The notes beneath the pieces were generated by a model. It did no database searches, was not told where the DNA came from, and saw nothing but the letters and a program-made list of their open reading frames with translations. A stretch of 64,000 bases of DNA from JAOUEA01 sp963821935 (GTDB lineage Bacteria; Actinomycetota; UBA4738; HRBIN12), in assembly GCA_963821935.1 (NCBI GenBank), contig CAWGFM010000005.1:310001-374000 (forward strand), read 5' to 3'. This document shows positions 55,629 to 64,000 of this stretch, in pieces. Every line of letters begins with the position of its first letter. Positions within the stretch are counted from its first letter, which is position 1. The position numbers and the translations under genes are program-made.

Positions 55629-56360
55629 ATGCCCGGGTTCCACGCCGTCGTCGAGAGCGCGCACACCATCCAGAACCCGAGCAGCAAGGAGAAGCTGCTG
55701 CTGCTCGGCGAGCGGATGGAGCTTGGGCCCGGATCGCATGTCCTCGACGTCGCGTCGGGACAGGCGGGCCCGGCCATCCTGCTTGCGGGCGCGTACGGCT
55801 GTCAGGTGACGTGCGTCGAGCGAGCAGACGAGTTCCACAGTGCAGCCGACCATCGAGTGCACGACGCGGGCCTCGGCTCGCTGATCGAACTGGTCCACGC
55901 CGACGCCCGTGAGTTCCCGGCCGGGGTGGAACGCTTCGACGTGGCGATGTGTCTGGGGGCCAGCTTCGTGTGGGCCGGGCTCGCTGGCACCCTCGCTGCG
56001 CTGACGGCGGCCGTTCGGCCGGGTGGCTTCGTCGCGGTCGGCGAGCCGTACTGGCGAACGTGGCCGATCCCGTCCTTCGTCGACGACGACTACCGGGAGC
56101 CATTCACCTCGCTCGCCCTCACCGTGGGACGATTCACGACTGCCGGCCTCACGCCCATCACGATGATCGATGCGTCGCTGGACGACTGGGACACCTACGA
56201 GACCCTGAAGTGGCGAACCGGGGAAGCCTGGCTCGCCGAGCACCCGGACGATCCCGGAGCCGAGGAGATCCGAGCCGGGCTCGACGAGTCGCGCGATCGC
56301 TACGTCCGCTGGCAGCGAGATCTCTTCGGATGGGCCATCTTCGTGGGCCGGAAGCGGTAG
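55629..56360 (+). CDS. SAM-dependent methyltransferase, class I
   Basis: A 243-residue Rossmann methyltransferase. SAM-binding motif I reads VLDVASGQAGPAILLA, followed by CVERADEFHSAAD (acidic end of strand two), HADAREFP and RFDVAMCLGASFVW. C-terminal helical text, DDWDTYETLKWRTGEAWL and RYVRWQRDLFGWAIFVGRK, resembles small-molecule methyltransferases. Substrate unknown. Confidence 0.9.
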   Translation: MPGFHAVVESAHTIQNPSSKEKLLLLGERMELGPGSHVLDVASGQAGPAILLAGAYGCQVTCVERADEFHSAADHRVHDAGLGSLIELVHADAREFPAGVERFDVAMCLGASFVWAGLAGTLAALTAAVRPGGFVAVGEPYWRTWPIPSFVDDDYREPFTSLALTVGRFTTAGLTPITMIDASLDDWDTYETLKWRTGEAWLAEHPDDPGAEEIRAGLDESRDRYVRWQRDLFGWAIFVGRKR

Positions 56361-56439
56361 GGCCGACCGACCCTGGTCATCACCGACCTCGGGCGGCGCC
56401 TCCGGCGGAGCCAGCGCTGGATCGAGAGCAGGAGGAAGG

Positions 56440-57078
56440 ATGAACGCGAGGATCGCGCCCGCACGGTTGCACGAGCTCGGCTGGCGGATCGTGAGGGACG
56501 ACGCAGCCGTCCATCTCCGAACGGGATCGTTCGGCGACGGCGTGGCTCTGGCGGGCGACATCGGGACTATCGCCGAGGGGGCGCAGCGTGGCCCGCGGGT
56601 CGATCTCCGCCCGGACGGCGTCACCGTGCGCCTGCCGTCGGACCGCGAAGGACGATTCGGCGAGGATCAGATCGAGTTGGCGCGACGGATCTCCGCGGCG
56701 GCCGCAGCGCGTGGCGCGTCCGCGGATCCCGGCCACCTGCAGTCCGTGCAGATCGCGATCGACGCGCTCGTGATCCCGGACGTGCTGCCGTTCTGGCAGG
56801 CGGTGCTGGCCTACGACCAGGTAGGAGATGAAGACCTGGAGGACCCCCGCCACATGGGACCGCCGGTGTGGTTCCAGCAGATGGACGAGCGACGGCCGCA
56901 ACGCAATCGGTTCCACGTCGATGTGTACGTGCCTGCTGATCAGGCGGAGGCGCGCGTGGCGGCGGCGCTGGCCGCCGGCGGCCACATCGTCAACGACGAG
57001 CACGCCCCGGGCTGGTGGACCCTGGCCGACGCCGAAGGGAACGAGGTCGACGTCGCTGCCTGGCCCGACCTCGACTGA
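56440..57078 (+). CDS. Pterin-dehydratase-like / VOC (glyoxalase-fold) fusion
   Basis: A 212-residue protein. The first about 90 residues look like the pterin-4a-carbinolamine dehydratase fold (ARLHELGWRIVRDD ... DREGRFGEDQIELARRISAAAAARG). The rest is a VOC-type domain (SVQIAIDALVIPDVLPFWQAVLAYD ... RFHVDVYVP ... GWWTLADAEGNEVDVAAW). Such fusions are known in actinobacteria; the substrate is unknown. A strong AGGAGGAAGG site precedes the ATG. Confidence 0.85.
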   Translation: MNARIAPARLHELGWRIVRDDAAVHLRTGSFGDGVALAGDIGTIAEGAQRGPRVDLRPDGVTVRLPSDREGRFGEDQIELARRISAAAAARGASADPGHLQSVQIAIDALVIPDVLPFWQAVLAYDQVGDEDLEDPRHMGPPVWFQQMDERRPQRNRFHVDVYVPADQAEARVAAALAAGGHIVNDEHAPGWWTLADAEGNEVDVAAWPDLD

Positions 57079-57355
57079 CGGAGCGGGTGCTCGGGAGGCC
57101 TCTCGACCGGCGGCTGCCAGTCTGCTCGAGCTCCGACTGGCCGAGCTATTGTCGCGCCATGGCGACCCGCATGCGGTCCTCCGGCGAGATCAGGTGGTCC
57201 TCGTCACGCGACGCTTCGTCCAGGTCGATCTGGACCCACGTGACCCGACCGGAGAAGGTGCTTCTCTTCCGGGGCCCGCATCCGCCGACGCCTCGACTAG
57301 CGCGCCCGGCGAGAGAGGCGTAGCATCGCGCGCAACCAACCTCCGGAGGTATCGG

Positions 57356-58729
57356 ATGCGCAGGCTACGAGCGGCCGCTTCGACAGCCCTGGCCCTCGCG
57401 ACAGTGATCGCCGCCGTGGCCTTCGCAACGGGATCCCCGGCGACGGTAACCCTCCGTGAGAACCGTGCCCTCGAGCACGCCCCTCGCGGCAACGCCCCGA
57501 TGCCGAAGGGGGCGATGAAGCCCATCTCGGCGACGGCGGTCGCCGCTGCGGCAGCCCCCGGCTGGGCGGGCGAGATCAAGCTCGGCGCCGAGGATACGTG
57601 GGAGCCGTCCACCGCTGCGGACCCGAGCGGCCCATACGTCTACGCGATGTACAACGGGTTCAACCGGCCGAAGGCATGCAAGAACTGCCCACCCATCCCG
57701 ATGCTCCTGCGGGTGTCGAGCGACAACGGCGCGACGTGGGGGCCGGAGACCTACCCCTGTCCGTGTCCGGGCGTGAAGCAGTTCCAGTACGACCCGGTGG
57801 TCAAGGTGGCGAACAACGGTGTCGTCTACGCGACGTGGATGAACAAGTACGAGATCGTCTTCTCGAAGTCGGCGAACCACGGAGCTTCCTGGACGGCGCC
57901 GATCAAGGTCTCGGGGAACCAGTGGGGCGACAAGCCGTGGATCGGGGTCAGCCCCGACGGCGTTCACGTCTACGTCGCGTACGCGACGGCACAGGACGTC
58001 TGGGTCGCGGCTTCGCACAATTCGGGCGCGTCGTTCAGTGCCGCCGTCAAGCTCAACACCGACAGCGGCAACTACCGCTACCCGAACGGGCTGGAGGTGC
58101 TGTCGAGCGGCGCCGCGATCCTCTCGGCATCGATGTATCCCGGCAGCCAGCAGGGAAGCGGTGCGATCGCGATCGAGACGTGGAGGTCGACTAACGGCGG
58201 CGCTGCGTGGTCACGGTCCGTGCTCGCGAACGTGTTCACGGGGATCAACTTCGAGACGTCCTCGACGACGGCCCTCGCGAGCGACGCCGCCGGGACGATC
58301 GTGGCGCTGTACACGGGCGCGACCACGGTCGGTGGGAACGGTCACGTCTGGACGCGTCGCTCAGCCGATGGGGGACTGACCTGGGCGCCCGCGATCGAGA
58401 TCGGGAACGGTGTGGCCAACGCGTCGTTCCCCGCGATCGCGGGTGGTGCACCGGGCGATTTCCGACTGCACTACAGCGACAACCGGACCGGTTCGTGGAA
58501 CGCGTGGTATCGCTCGTCGACGACCGGAGGCCAGAGTTGGAGCGCGGAGACCGACATCTCCGACGCCGACACCGGCGCCTCGTACAAGACGGCGGCGGGG
58601 TTCGCGTCGGAGTACGGCGACTACGGCGCGATCGACATCACGAACACCGGCAAGACCGTCGGGATCTGGGGCGAGGGCGCGAGCTTCTCGGCCGGGCCTG
58701 GAGGGATCTGGTTCAACCGGCAGACGTAG
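57356..58729 (+). CDS. Secreted BNR/Asp-box repeat protein (sialidase-like fold)
   Basis: A 457-residue exported protein. The signal peptide covers about residues 1-27 (MRRLRAAASTALALATVIAAVAFA). Six Asp-box-like repeats are visible: SSDNGATW, SANHGASW, SHNSGASF, STNGGAAW, SADGGLTW, STTGGQSW, which form a six-bladed propeller as in sialidases. KACKNCPP and CPCPG Cys pairs may be disulfides. I cannot confirm sialidase catalytic residues, so glycan hydrolysis is only one option. GGAGGT precedes the ATG; TAGCAT (57321-57326) may be its -10. The 277 bases before it hold no convincing gene. Confidence 0.85.
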   Translation: MRRLRAAASTALALATVIAAVAFATGSPATVTLRENRALEHAPRGNAPMPKGAMKPISATAVAAAAAPGWAGEIKLGAEDTWEPSTAADPSGPYVYAMYNGFNRPKACKNCPPIPMLLRVSSDNGATWGPETYPCPCPGVKQFQYDPVVKVANNGVVYATWMNKYEIVFSKSANHGASWTAPIKVSGNQWGDKPWIGVSPDGVHVYVAYATAQDVWVAASHNSGASFSAAVKLNTDSGNYRYPNGLEVLSSGAAILSASMYPGSQQGSGAIAIETWRSTNGGAAWSRSVLANVFTGINFETSSTTALASDAAGTIVALYTGATTVGGNGHVWTRRSADGGLTWAPAIEIGNGVANASFPAIAGGAPGDFRLHYSDNRTGSWNAWYRSSTTGGQSWSAETDISDADTGASYKTAAGFASEYGDYGAIDITNTGKTVGIWGEGASFSAGPGGIWFNRQT

Positions 58730-59124
58730 GCATCGCGACTACGTGCGCGACACGCGAGGCCGTTGGTCCGCGGCTTCTCGCTCACACCCCCAGGCACCCA
58801 CAGGGGCAAGACCGCCACGAATATGGATCAAGGCAGCGTCAAGCAAGACGTCGGCAACACCGCCAACCGCCCCACGATCGCGAACGCGGCGTCCGCGGCC
58901 TTCTCGAGCAGAGTTCTGAGATGTCGGAGCCTCAGTTCTGAGGAACACCCCCTCGGAATGTGGGAGGAGGAGGGTAGGTCGGCCCGTGCTGTGCCACGCC
59001 CATCAAGAGCTGCTGCAGACGTTCGATGTCGGCTCGTAGCCGATCCACGAAGGTTTCTTCCGCCACGACAACAGAATGCGCGAGGCGTGCTCACGGATCG
59101 CGCCGATGCCGATCGCAGCATTCT
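58730..59124. other. Gap without a supported gene; holds a repeat copy
   Basis: No open frame here has convincing coding character. On the minus strand a short 44-codon frame ending TFRGGVPQN runs into a repeat copy at 58911-58955, which is related to the copy at 61324-61367. A decayed gene or an insertion scar is possible. Confidence 0.5.
58911..58955. repeat. Dispersed repeat, copy A
   Basis: This 45-base segment (starting GAGTTCTGAGATG and ending AACACCCCCTCGG) aligns over its length with 61324-61367 at roughly three quarters identity, with small gaps. It contains TGAG...CTCA pairs that can fold. Confidence 0.5.
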
Positions 59125-59589
59125 CTATCGCTCGAGTATCCCCGTGGGGTCGCCGATCTGCTCAGCCAGCCCGATCATGATGCCTTCAGGGCCGCGGATG
59201 TAGCAGAGCCGGTATATGTCCTCGTACCGCACGACCTCACCGACGAGTTCGGCGCCGTGGGCCTGCAGGCGGGCAAGGACGTCCTCGATGTCGTCGACGG
59301 CGAACATCACGCGAAGGTAACCGAGCGAATTCACCGGGGCGGGTTCCGGAGTCCTGCGGATCACCGGCGGCGCGTGGAACTTGCTCAGCTCCAGCCGGCT
59401 GTGGCCATCCGGGGTCCGTAGCATCGCGATATCGCTCTTGGCGCCGTCGAGCCCGATGGTGCGATCCACCCACCGTCCCTCGACGGTCGTCTCGCCCTCC
59501 AGCTCCAAACCAAGTTCGAGGAAGAACTCGATAGCAGCCTTGAGGTCGTCGACCACGATGCCGACGTTGTCCATCCGCTGGACCGTCAT
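59125..59589 (-). CDS. VOC-family protein (glyoxalase/dioxygenase fold)
   Basis: A 154-residue metal-binding VOC protein: MDNVGIVVDDLKAAIEFFLELGLEL, then SRLELSKFHAPPV and the second half GYLRVMFAVDDIEDVLARLQAHGAELVGEVVRYEDIYRLCYIRGPEGIMIGLAEQ, with the Glu of GPEG..IGLAE as a metal ligand. Substrate unknown. ATG at 59589; the frame upstream is not conserved. It diverges from the next gene. Confidence 0.88.
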   Translation of the reverse strand: MTVQRMDNVGIVVDDLKAAIEFFLELGLELEGETTVEGRWVDRTIGLDGAKSDIAMLRTPDGHSRLELSKFHAPPVIRRTPEPAPVNSLGYLRVMFAVDDIEDVLARLQAHGAELVGEVVRYEDIYRLCYIRGPEGIMIGLAEQIGDPTGILER

Positions 59590-59831
59590 GTCCTCAAGAT
59601 ACGGCCTGAAGGGAAGCGCGTGTCGCCACGCGAGGTCACCTGCGAGAAGGTGCAGGGAGTCGCGCAAGATAGGCCCCGCATCGCTCTCCATGCAACAATG
59701 CGCGGCGAGGGGTTCACTTGAGTTCACCTGAACACCCCATCCAGGCTCTGGCGGTCGCCGGGCCAACATGCTCTTGGCGGCCGAAGAGGCCGGAACGGAT
59801 CACCGGAACATCCAACCTTCTGGAGGAACGG

Positions 59832-60380
59832 GTGAGCGATACGAGCACTGGAAGGGTGGTCGTGAACAGGTCGATGTCGCTGGACGGTTTCATCGCCGGT
59901 CCCGGCGACGCGATGGACTGGATCTTCGACTTCGTGGCACCGGACGATGTCCAGGAGATCGCGGCGGCTACCGGCGCCATGCTCATCGGCCGGCGGACCC
60001 ACGAGGTGGGTAAGAGGATGCAGGCCGACGAGCCAGGCAGCGGCGACTACCCCTTCTCCGGACCCTTCTTCGTCCTGACCCACGAGCCGCCGGACCCGCC
60101 GGATCCAGAGGTCACGTTCCTCAGCGGCGATATCGGGGAGGCGGTCGCCACGGCGCTGGACGCTGCGGGCGGGAAGAACCTGGAAATCCTCGGCGCCGAC
60201 GTGGCGGGCCAGTGCCTGCGGCGGGGGCTCGTCGACGAGATCTTGGTGTATGTGATGCCGGTGCTGCTCGGCGACGGCATCCGCTTCTCCCCCCCGGGCC
60301 TCCCCAGGATCGACCTGGAACCGGTCAGTAGCACGCGGTCGCGAGACGTCACCATCCTCCGATTCCACGTTCGCAAGTAG
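59832..60380 (+). CDS. Dihydrofolate reductase-fold protein (RibD C-terminal type)
   Basis: A 182-residue NADPH-binding reductase-like protein. It reads GRVVVNRSMSLDGFIAGPGDAMDWIFDF, then AMLIGRRTHEVGKRM, GGKNLEILGADVAGQCLRRGLVDEILVYVMPVLLGDGIRFS. This family is common in soil actinobacteria and its role is unassigned; it is not the essential folate enzyme. GTG at 59832 is chosen because GGAGGAACGG precedes it. Confidence 0.88.
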   Translation: MSDTSTGRVVVNRSMSLDGFIAGPGDAMDWIFDFVAPDDVQEIAAATGAMLIGRRTHEVGKRMQADEPGSGDYPFSGPFFVLTHEPPDPPDPEVTFLSGDIGEAVATALDAAGGKNLEILGADVAGQCLRRGLVDEILVYVMPVLLGDGIRFSPPGLPRIDLEPVSSTRSRDVTILRFHVRK

Positions 60381-60423
60381 TACCGGAGCTGCATCGCCCT
60401 CTAGCTGATCCGCGCCGCGCGTT

Positions 60424-60469
60424 CGGTTCTTGGTTGGTGGGTGTGGTGGTTGGCAGTGGGGTGTTCTCA
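60424..60469. repeat. Dispersed G/T-rich repeat, copy C
   Basis: A 46-base G/T-rich segment beginning CGGTTCTTGG and ending AGTGGGGTGTTCTCA. Its end matches 61397-61411 at 14 of 15 bases, and the preceding G/T-rich part is also similar. Together with copies at 58911 and 61324 it brackets the small genes here. Confidence 0.55.
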
Positions 60470-60631
60470 GACGTCCCACGGCGACCGCCGACGCCTCCCC
60501 CGATCGAGACATTACGAAGGCGTCCTGGACCAGGTCGGATTCGCTATGGTCTGCAATCTGTCTGTCCCCATGCAACCAATGTCCCGACTCTCGAAGGACA
60601 GCGTCATGACTGCTCAGTGCAGGAGGCGAGC

Positions 60632-61303
60632 GTGAGGCTTCTACTTACGTCCGCGGGCGTTAAGAACCCGAGCATCCGCGATGCGCTGGTCGACCTGCTG
60701 GGCAAGCCGATCGCCGACTCGAGCGCCCTGTGCATCCCCACCGCGGCGTACGGGCACCCACAGGTTGGTCCAGGAACGGGGCCCTGGCAGTTCATCAGTG
60801 GAAATTCCGACCTTCCTATGGTCAACCTGGGCTGGAAGTCCGTCGGTGTGCTAGAGCTCACCGCGCTGCCCAGTATCCATGAAGAGCGCTGGATGCCCAT
60901 AGTCCAGGAGACGGATGTCCTGCTGGTGGCGGGCGGCGATGCCCTGTATCTGTGCCACTGGATGCGGGAGTCCGGGTTGGCGAACCTACTTCCGTCTCTG
61001 ATCGAGACGGTCTGGGTCGGACTGAGCGCCGGGAGCATGGTGATGACCCCCAAGATCGGGGAGGACTTCATCCAGTGGAGGCCGCCCACCGGTGACGACA
61101 GCACGTTGGGCATCGTTGACTTCTCGATCTGTCCACACCTGGCTCAGGAAGGCATGCCGGGCAACTCGATGGCCGAGGCGGAACAGTGGGCGGCTGGCAT
61201 CTCGGGTCCGGCGTACGCGATCGACGACGAGACCGCCATCAAGGTGGTCAACGGCACCGTCGAGGTCGTGTCAGAAGGGCACTGGAAGCACTTCCCCGCC
61301 TAG
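60632..61303 (+). CDS. Peptidase S51 family (dipeptidase E-like) protein
   Basis: A 223-residue serine hydrolase. The nucleophile motif is GLSAGSMVM (Ser at about 132), preceded by DVLLVAGGDALYLCHWMRESGL, and FSICPHLAQEG provides a candidate His. Relatives cleave aspartyl dipeptides or cyanophycin fragments. GTG start with AGGAGG six bases upstream. It is flanked by repeat copies about 940 bases apart. Codon use (more A/T third positions at the start) differs slightly from the core genes. Confidence 0.86.
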   Translation: MRLLLTSAGVKNPSIRDALVDLLGKPIADSSALCIPTAAYGHPQVGPGTGPWQFISGNSDLPMVNLGWKSVGVLELTALPSIHEERWMPIVQETDVLLVAGGDALYLCHWMRESGLANLLPSLIETVWVGLSAGSMVMTPKIGEDFIQWRPPTGDDSTLGIVDFSICPHLAQEGMPGNSMAEAEQWAAGISGPAYAIDDETAIKVVNGTVEVVSEGHWKHFPA

Positions 61304-61650
61304 CTGGCGAGCCCAGGAAGAGCGAGTCTTGAGATGACAGTCTCATTTTGAGAACACCCTCGCTCGGTTGGTTGGTCGGGGTGAGTGGGTGTCGGGAGTG
61401 GGGTGATCTCAAAACCCCCTGACCACGGGAAACGACACCCTCTCGCGTGAGGACCCACAGGTTAAGGAGGGTAGTACCCACAGCAGGTCAGAGGCATCGC
61501 GGCTGAGAGCCGACATGTTGTCCCGGCCTCACCGTCGTCACGTTGACCGAGCTACCAGTCCGACAGCCACGACGATCCCGACCCACCCCATCCAGGCAGG
61601 TAGTAACTCCCTGCCGACCATGGCGACCCAGGTCCGAGGTGTGACCCGAG
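61304..61650. other. Gap without a supported gene; holds paired repeat
   Basis: Between the S51 peptidase and the WD40 gene I see only the repeat at 61324-61414 and no convincing frame. Positions 61415-61650 show nothing I can name. Confidence 0.5.
61324..61414. repeat. Dispersed repeat, copy B with terminal inverted repeat
   Basis: TTTTGAGAACACC (61346-61358) and GGTGATCTCAAAA (61402-61414) are inverted repeats matching at 12 of 13 positions around a 43-base G/T-rich core. The left part aligns with copy A (58911-58955), the right part with copy C (60424-60469), so this is the fullest copy. Confidence 0.6.
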
Positions 61651-63999
61651 CTAGCGAGGAGGGCAGCGGTCGAGATGGAGGAACCGATCGCACTCCTCGT
61701 CGGTCAGCGAGCGTGTGACCCGCGCCCGTGCGACCGTCAGCAGCTCGTCTAGATCGAGGATCCACGTTCGGACCGTTCCGTCGAACGAAGAGGAGGCGAG
61801 GATCCTGCCATCCGGGCTGAACTCGACGTATGCCACCTCGCCCGTGTGACCGCTGAGTGTGAGCAGGTTGTCGCCGGTGCGCCGATCCCACACTTTCACC
61901 AGCCCGTCCTCTCCACCGGTCGCGAGCAGTGATCCTTTGGCGTCGAATGCGACGGAGTTCACCGAGCCTCGGTGGGCAAACACCGAGAAGTCCCTTCTTC
62001 CCGAGAACATCCAGACGCGGAGCGTTCCGTCTCCCAGGCCGGCAGCGACCGATCGCCCGTCCGGGCTGATCTCCACGGAAGTCCCGAACGCGTCCGTGCT
62101 GCTCAGCTCCTCGACGATCTCGCCGGTCGACGTATCGTGAAGTCGGATACGCCCCGGCTCCTGCTCTGCCGTGGCGACGAAGAGGCCGTCCGGGGAGAGA
62201 CTCGCGCCCGGGAACCACGTCGCCTCAGAACGAGCCAGGATCTGCAGTTCTTCACCCGACGTCGCATCCCAGAGCCGAACCGTTCCGTCGTCCAGGCCTG
62301 TCGTCACGACGCTCGTTCCATCCGAGCTGATGTCCACGGTGCCAACCCAACCCCTATGCCCATCGAACCGAACCCGCTCTCGGCCGGTCGCCACGTCCCA
62401 CATCGCGACGCCGAACCCGCCCGAAGCGGCGATTGTCGCGCCGTCCGGGCCGAAGTCGATACCGGTCACGAACGAGTCAGCCGGGAAGGTTCGGAGCCGA
62501 TCACCAGTCGCCGTATCCCACACCGTGAACCCTTCGTAGTTGTTGGTCGCGACCATGGAACTATCCGGCGAGAAGGCCAGGGCGCCTCCTCCGCCCGGGA
62601 ACGTCAGATGCTCCCCGCCTCTTTCTTTCGACACGTCCCATATCCTCCCGACTACGTTCGCATCTCCCGCCGCGAACCCGCCGTTGCCGGCAGCCAGGCG
62701 GTGGCCGTCGGGACTGAACGACACGCAGCAGATCGTGGCTGCGTCGCTGGGGAGCACGAGGACCTCGCGTCCCCCGTCACGAGTTATCTCCCAAACGCGG
62801 GTCGCACCGTCGGCGCCGCCTCCCGCCACGAGCTGTCCCGTCGGGCTGAACTCGAGGTCGACGATCTCGGAGGGAGGAAACAATGAGAAGAGATGATCGC
62901 CGGTTCGAGCGTTCCATACGTCGACAGTGTCGCCGCTCGTGAGGACGACCCGGTCGTCTGGGCTCCACGCGACGTCCCAGCCGAAGCCCCCGTGACCTGC
63001 CCACACGAGGCGCTCCGACCGAACGTCGAAGACCTTTACCGGTGTATTCACATCACGTGTGACCACGGCGAGCTCATCGCCATCTGGGCCCCAGGCCAGA
63101 CCACCGGGCTCATAGCCACTGTTGACCTCCAACGAGGCGAGGAGACGTCCCGATACGACGTCCCATACGCGGGCTACCCCATCGAGACCGGTCGCGGCGA
63201 CCCGGTCGCCGTCCGGGCTGAACTCGAGCCAGCCGGCAGCCTTTGCGGACCGGATCGTTCGTACCGTGCCGCCATCCTCCGGGTCCCAGATCGTCAGCAC
63301 GCCATCGAAGGCGACGGTCCCAACGGCATCGCCCTTCGGACTCCAGTCGACGTCCCACAAGGCGACGTCCCCCAACGGTCCTTCGCGTCCGTGCAGAATC
63401 GCGAGTGTCTCGCCCGTCTCGGCGTCGAGGATCACCGCGTCCCCAGACTCGCCGCTCTCCGAGTATGGGTGCGCGACGAGCCGCTGGCCATCCGGGCTGT
63501 AGTCGAAGCTGTTCATCCGCGGGATCGACGCCACCACCCGTTGGGCCACGACCGCCTCGTGTAAGGCCTCTTCCGCGTCACGAACGACGATGCCCTCGGA
63601 CGAGCGGGTCGCTTCGACGGCCTCGATCGCGAGGAGCAGGCTTCGCTCCGGATCCACACCGAGGTTGGCACGGGCTGCGCTCGCGAGCTCGCGAGCGATC
63701 GCGACCTGCTCTCCCTGTTCGGCTCGCCCACGCTGATCGGTGGCGAACACGGTGAGTGCACCCGCCACCAGAGCGGCGACCGCCAGCACGGCCACGAAGG
63801 CACGGAGGCGTCGAACGGACCTACGCTCCAGGGCCGATTCACGCGCTCTTCGAAACTCCTCGTCCTTCCGCTGCCGGTCCCGCTCCACGACCGAGGCGCC
63901 GAGGAATTCGAGCTCCTCGGGCGTGAGTGCGAGACCGGACCCCGCCCGCCACGCCTCGGCCTGCTCAAGTCGCGAGCCCGCCAGCAAGAAGGACGCATC
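61651..63999 (-). CDS. WD40-repeat protein, probably STAND-type, N-terminus cut by window end
   Basis: The last 780 or so residues of a large protein whose frame is open to the window edge. It begins with the linker helices common to actinobacterial nSTAND proteins (LLAGSRLEQAEAWRAG, LTPEELEFLGASVVERDRQRKDEEFRRARES), then one membrane-like helix (FVAVLAVAALVAGALTVFA) and at least ten WD40 repeats (FSPDG...VWD units) forming one or two propellers. It ends in TVARARVTRSLTDEECDRFLHLDRCPP, seen in the same family. The NTPase and effector parts would lie beyond 64000. Confidence 0.85.
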   Translation of the reverse strand, partial: DASFLLAGSRLEQAEAWRAGSGLALTPEELEFLGASVVERDRQRKDEEFRRARESALERRSVRRLRAFVAVLAVAALVAGALTVFATDQRGRAEQGEQVAIARELASAARANLGVDPERSLLLAIEAVEATRSSEGIVVRDAEEALHEAVVAQRVVASIPRMNSFDYSPDGQRLVAHPYSESGESGDAVILDAETGETLAILHGREGPLGDVALWDVDWSPKGDAVGTVAFDGVLTIWDPEDGGTVRTIRSAKAAGWLEFSPDGDRVAATGLDGVARVWDVVSGRLLASLEVNSGYEPGGLAWGPDGDELAVVTRDVNTPVKVFDVRSERLVWAGHGGFGWDVAWSPDDRVVLTSGDTVDVWNARTGDHLFSLFPPSEIVDLEFSPTGQLVAGGGADGATRVWEITRDGGREVLVLPSDAATICCVSFSPDGHRLAAGNGGFAAGDANVVGRIWDVSKERGGEHLTFPGGGGALAFSPDSSMVATNNYEGFTVWDTATGDRLRTFPADSFVTGIDFGPDGATIAASGGFGVAMWDVATGRERVRFDGHRGWVGTVDISSDGTSVVTTGLDDGTVRLWDATSGEELQILARSEATWFPGASLSPDGLFVATAEQEPGRIRLHDTSTGEIVEELSSTDAFGTSVEISPDGRSVAAGLGDGTLRVWMFSGRRDFSVFAHRGSVNSVAFDAKGSLLATGGEDGLVKVWDRRTGDNLLTLSGHTGEVAYVEFSPDGRILASSSFDGTVRTWILDLDELLTVARARVTRSLTDEECDRFLHLDRCPPR

Positions 64000-64000
64000 T

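Noticed and set aside
57015..57323. A 102-codon frame upstream of the BNR protein
   Set aside because: Composition is Arg/Ser-rich and typical of a shadow frame; no homology or ribosome site recognised.
58828..59121. A 97-codon minus frame in the 58730-59124 gap
   Set aside because: No motif, skewed composition and no ribosome site.
58911..61414. Integron attC sites around the small genes
   Set aside because: I could not find the paired core sites expected of attC and the genes point in different directions; only a dispersed repeat can be claimed.
61248..61481. A short minus frame containing MRLSSQDSLFL, recalling the start of wax-ester synthases
   Set aside because: It breaks off within 16 residues, overlaps the peptidase end and lies inside a repeat; the likeness is probably chance.

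Overview
The window is high-GC DNA from a member of the Actinomycetota, probably a deep-branching lineage whose class I cannot fix. Three things support this. The gene order thrT, metT, rpmG, hadA, hadB, trpT, secE, nusG, rplK, rplA is the actinobacterial (mycobacterial) order, although here it is interrupted by extra genes. GTG and TTG starts are common. Many genes begin directly at the expected transcription start, 6-9 bases after a TANNNT box, which is the leaderless gene structure typical of this phylum.

Region 1 (1-17993, minus strand) is one continuous translation-apparatus block. Read in its own direction it runs rpsL-rpsG-fusA-tuf (str), rpsJ to rpsQ (S10), rplN to rplO-secY-adk-map (spc), then infA-rpmJ-rpsM-rpsK-rpoA (alpha). 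Most joints overlap by 1-7 bases. A strong promoter (TTGACG, 17 bases, TAGGTT) precedes rpsL and a second one precedes infA. There is no rpsD between rpsK and rpoA. S12 carries Arg43 and Ala91, positions tied to streptomycin response in other bacteria.

Region 2 (18291-35853) holds an inositol-monophosphatase-like gene, rpoC and rpoB with their own promoter, and the rplJ-rplL and rplK-rplA pairs. These normally adjacent blocks are split: a DUF4012 membrane protein and an XRE regulator lie between rpoB and rplL, and an 897-residue membrane/TPR fusion lies between rplJ and rplA. Upstream come nusG, secE and tRNA-Trp. S3, L10 and NusG all carry long acidic Pro/Glu-rich extensions.

Region 3 (36157-44334) contains a coiled-coil protein, the hadA/hadB dehydratase pair, a NarL-type response regulator, rpmG, a second and 11% divergent tuf, tRNA-Met, a flavin disulfide oxidoreductase, a polytopic membrane protein and tRNA-Thr.

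Region 4 (44391-64000) is accessory. It has a DUF192 lipoprotein, a small zinc-ribbon protein, an AAA ATPase that faces a DUF1353 / animal-type heme peroxidase / SagB-like oxidoreductase run across a symmetric repeat region, and a SulP transporter with STAS and cyclic-nucleotide domains. It also has two AlkZ/YcaQ-like proteins flanking a DUF2975-XRE operon that carries a perfect 33-base palindrome in its promoter, then a methyltransferase, a pterin-dehydratase/VOC fusion, a secreted BNR-repeat protein, and three small enzymes lying among copies of a short dispersed repeat. The window ends inside a large WD40 protein, probably of the STAND class.

The core genes build and drive the ribosome and RNA polymerase, and the had genes point to a FAS-II-type acyl chain pathway. 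I see no rRNA, CRISPR array, intact transposase or prophage.
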